NCBI GenBank assembly: GCA_938016625.1
Contig: CALILB010000182.1
Span: forward strand, 1 to 13,355
From: an uncultured bacterium
GTDB lineage: Bacteria; Acidobacteriota; Thermoanaerobaculia; Multivoradales; JAHEKO01
Reading direction: 5' to 3'
DNA length: 13,355 nt
The translations under genes and the position numbers were made by a program. Positions 12,647-13,355 of the stretch are shown piece by piece (position 1 is the stretch's first letter; every line of letters starts with the position of its first letter). The notes below the pieces were generated by a model. It was given only the letters and a program-made list of their open reading frames with translations. It searched no databases and had not been told where the DNA came from.

Positions 12647-13355
12647 CTAGTGGGCGTCGAATCGGACCAGGTAGTTGACCGGAGCGAACTGGTCGCTCAG
12701 GGGCTCGACCGCCAATAGATCGAGATCGACATGGACGTGGCGCCCCGCGATCTCCTCCAGGCTGGGCTCGAAGTGCCAGCGCCGGTCGAGCTCGGTGGCT
12801 CGGGTCTCGAGTGCGGTGAGGGGCAGACGGGTGCTACCCGACGATGCCATGACGAATTGGTTTGTAGAGGCCTGGATCGACACCACGTAGACCGAGGGGA
12901 AGACCTCCGAGACGCTCCGCAGCATGGCGCGGGCAAAGGGCCGATCGAGGCTGGAGGACAGGTTGATCCCCAGGACACCACCAGGGGCGAGGTGCCTGGC
13001 AACCTCTCTAAAGAACTCCACCGTGCACAGGTGAAAAGGAATCGAGTTGCCGATGTAGGTATCGACGTAGACGTAGTCCCAGTGCTTGGGGCTCGCGGCC
13101 AGGAACCTCCGGCCGTCGTCGACGTGCACGCCTATCCCAGGCTCATCCTCGAACAAGAAGAAGCGCCGTGCCACCTCGGGGATCGCCGGGTCGATGTCCA
13201 CGTAATCGACTGCCAGCTCCGGAAGTTGTGTGCGCAGATAGGTGCCCACATTGCCGGCCCCCATCCCCACGACCAGAAGACTCTCCAGCTCCGGCTGGAT
13301 AAGCAGGGCGCCGGCGGCGAAGCGCGGATAGGCGCGAGCGACCGGGAGACCGTCG
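12647..13355 (-). CDS. Spermidine-synthase-like aminopropyltransferase/methyltransferase-fold protein, 5' end cut by window
   Basis: About 236 codons are visible; the reading frame continues past the right edge. SLLVVGMGAGNVGTYL is the glycine-rich nucleotide-binding loop, VDIDPAIPEVA the acidic end of the next strand, and VDDGRRFL the D-D-G-R signature typical of spermidine-synthase-like proteins; DYVYVDTYIG and FHLCTVEFFREVARHLAPGG complete the Rossmann core. An internal GTG at 13270 lies inside the cofactor loop and cannot be the true start. Whether it makes polyamines is uncertain: many such proteins are fused to membrane transporters or act on other substrates, and the N-terminus is missing. 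No link to the neighbouring respiratory genes is evident. Confidence 0.8.
   Translation of the reverse strand, partial: DGLPVARAYPRFAAGALLIQPELESLLVVGMGAGNVGTYLRTQLPELAVDYVDIDPAIPEVARRFFLFEDEPGIGVHVDDGRRFLAASPKHWDYVYVDTYIGNSIPFHLCTVEFFREVARHLAPGGVLGINLSSSLDRPFARAMLRSVSEVFPSVYVVSIQASTNQFVMASSGSTRLPLTALETRATELDRRWHFEPSLEEIAGRHVHVDLDLLAVEPLSDQFAPVNYLVRFDAH

Overview
The window (about 60% GC by eye) reads as a chromosomal piece of a Gram-negative bacterium with a periplasm, c-type cytochrome maturation and a Tat pathway. The style recalls Acidobacteriota, Desulfobacterota or Myxococcota, with many CxxCH proteins, a b6-type cytochrome b and NrfC/HmcB-like Fe-S subunits. That taxonomic guess is inference only; no marker gene is present.

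Region 1 (1-8052, minus strand) is a respiratory electron-transfer operon, in transcription order: Tat-exported Rieske protein; long fused cytochrome b (b6 plus subunit IV type); membrane-anchored 11-haem cytochrome c; a 985-residue protein joining a 21-CxxCH periplasmic domain to a six-helix b-type membrane domain (the CbcL plan of Geobacter, much enlarged); an N-anchored 8-haem cytochrome c; and a Tat-signalled four-cluster ferredoxin that runs off the left edge. Together they carry 40 predicted c-type haems. No cytochrome c1 or f is seen, so the multihaem proteins probably accept electrons from the Rieske centre. Most junctions are tight (GTGA overlap, 2-3 nt gaps), but two gaps are long and full of inverted repeats.

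Region 2 (8053-9142) is a divergent promoter region followed by a plus-strand gene fusing a CBS-domain pair to a DUF302 domain. Its stop overlaps the end of the next, convergent unit.

Region 3 (9134-12110, minus strand) is a sensor unit: membrane histidine kinase with a DosS/DevS-like GAF domain, NarL-type response regulator, and a tandem UspA protein. Kinase, regulator, tandem Usp and CBS protein resemble the contents of the mycobacterial Dos dormancy regulon. This could be the redox or gas-sensing control for the respiratory operon (inference).

Region 4 (12111-13355, minus strand) holds a small DUF2892 membrane protein and a 5'-truncated spermidine-synthase-like protein, separated by a gap with another large inverted repeat.

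The least explained material is non-coding. The gap at 4440-4655 folds as four consecutive hairpins. Part of it recurs, inverted, in the gap at 1345-1481. A short CCAC-spacer-GGGTAG motif occurs on the same strand in all four gaps longer than 130 bp.
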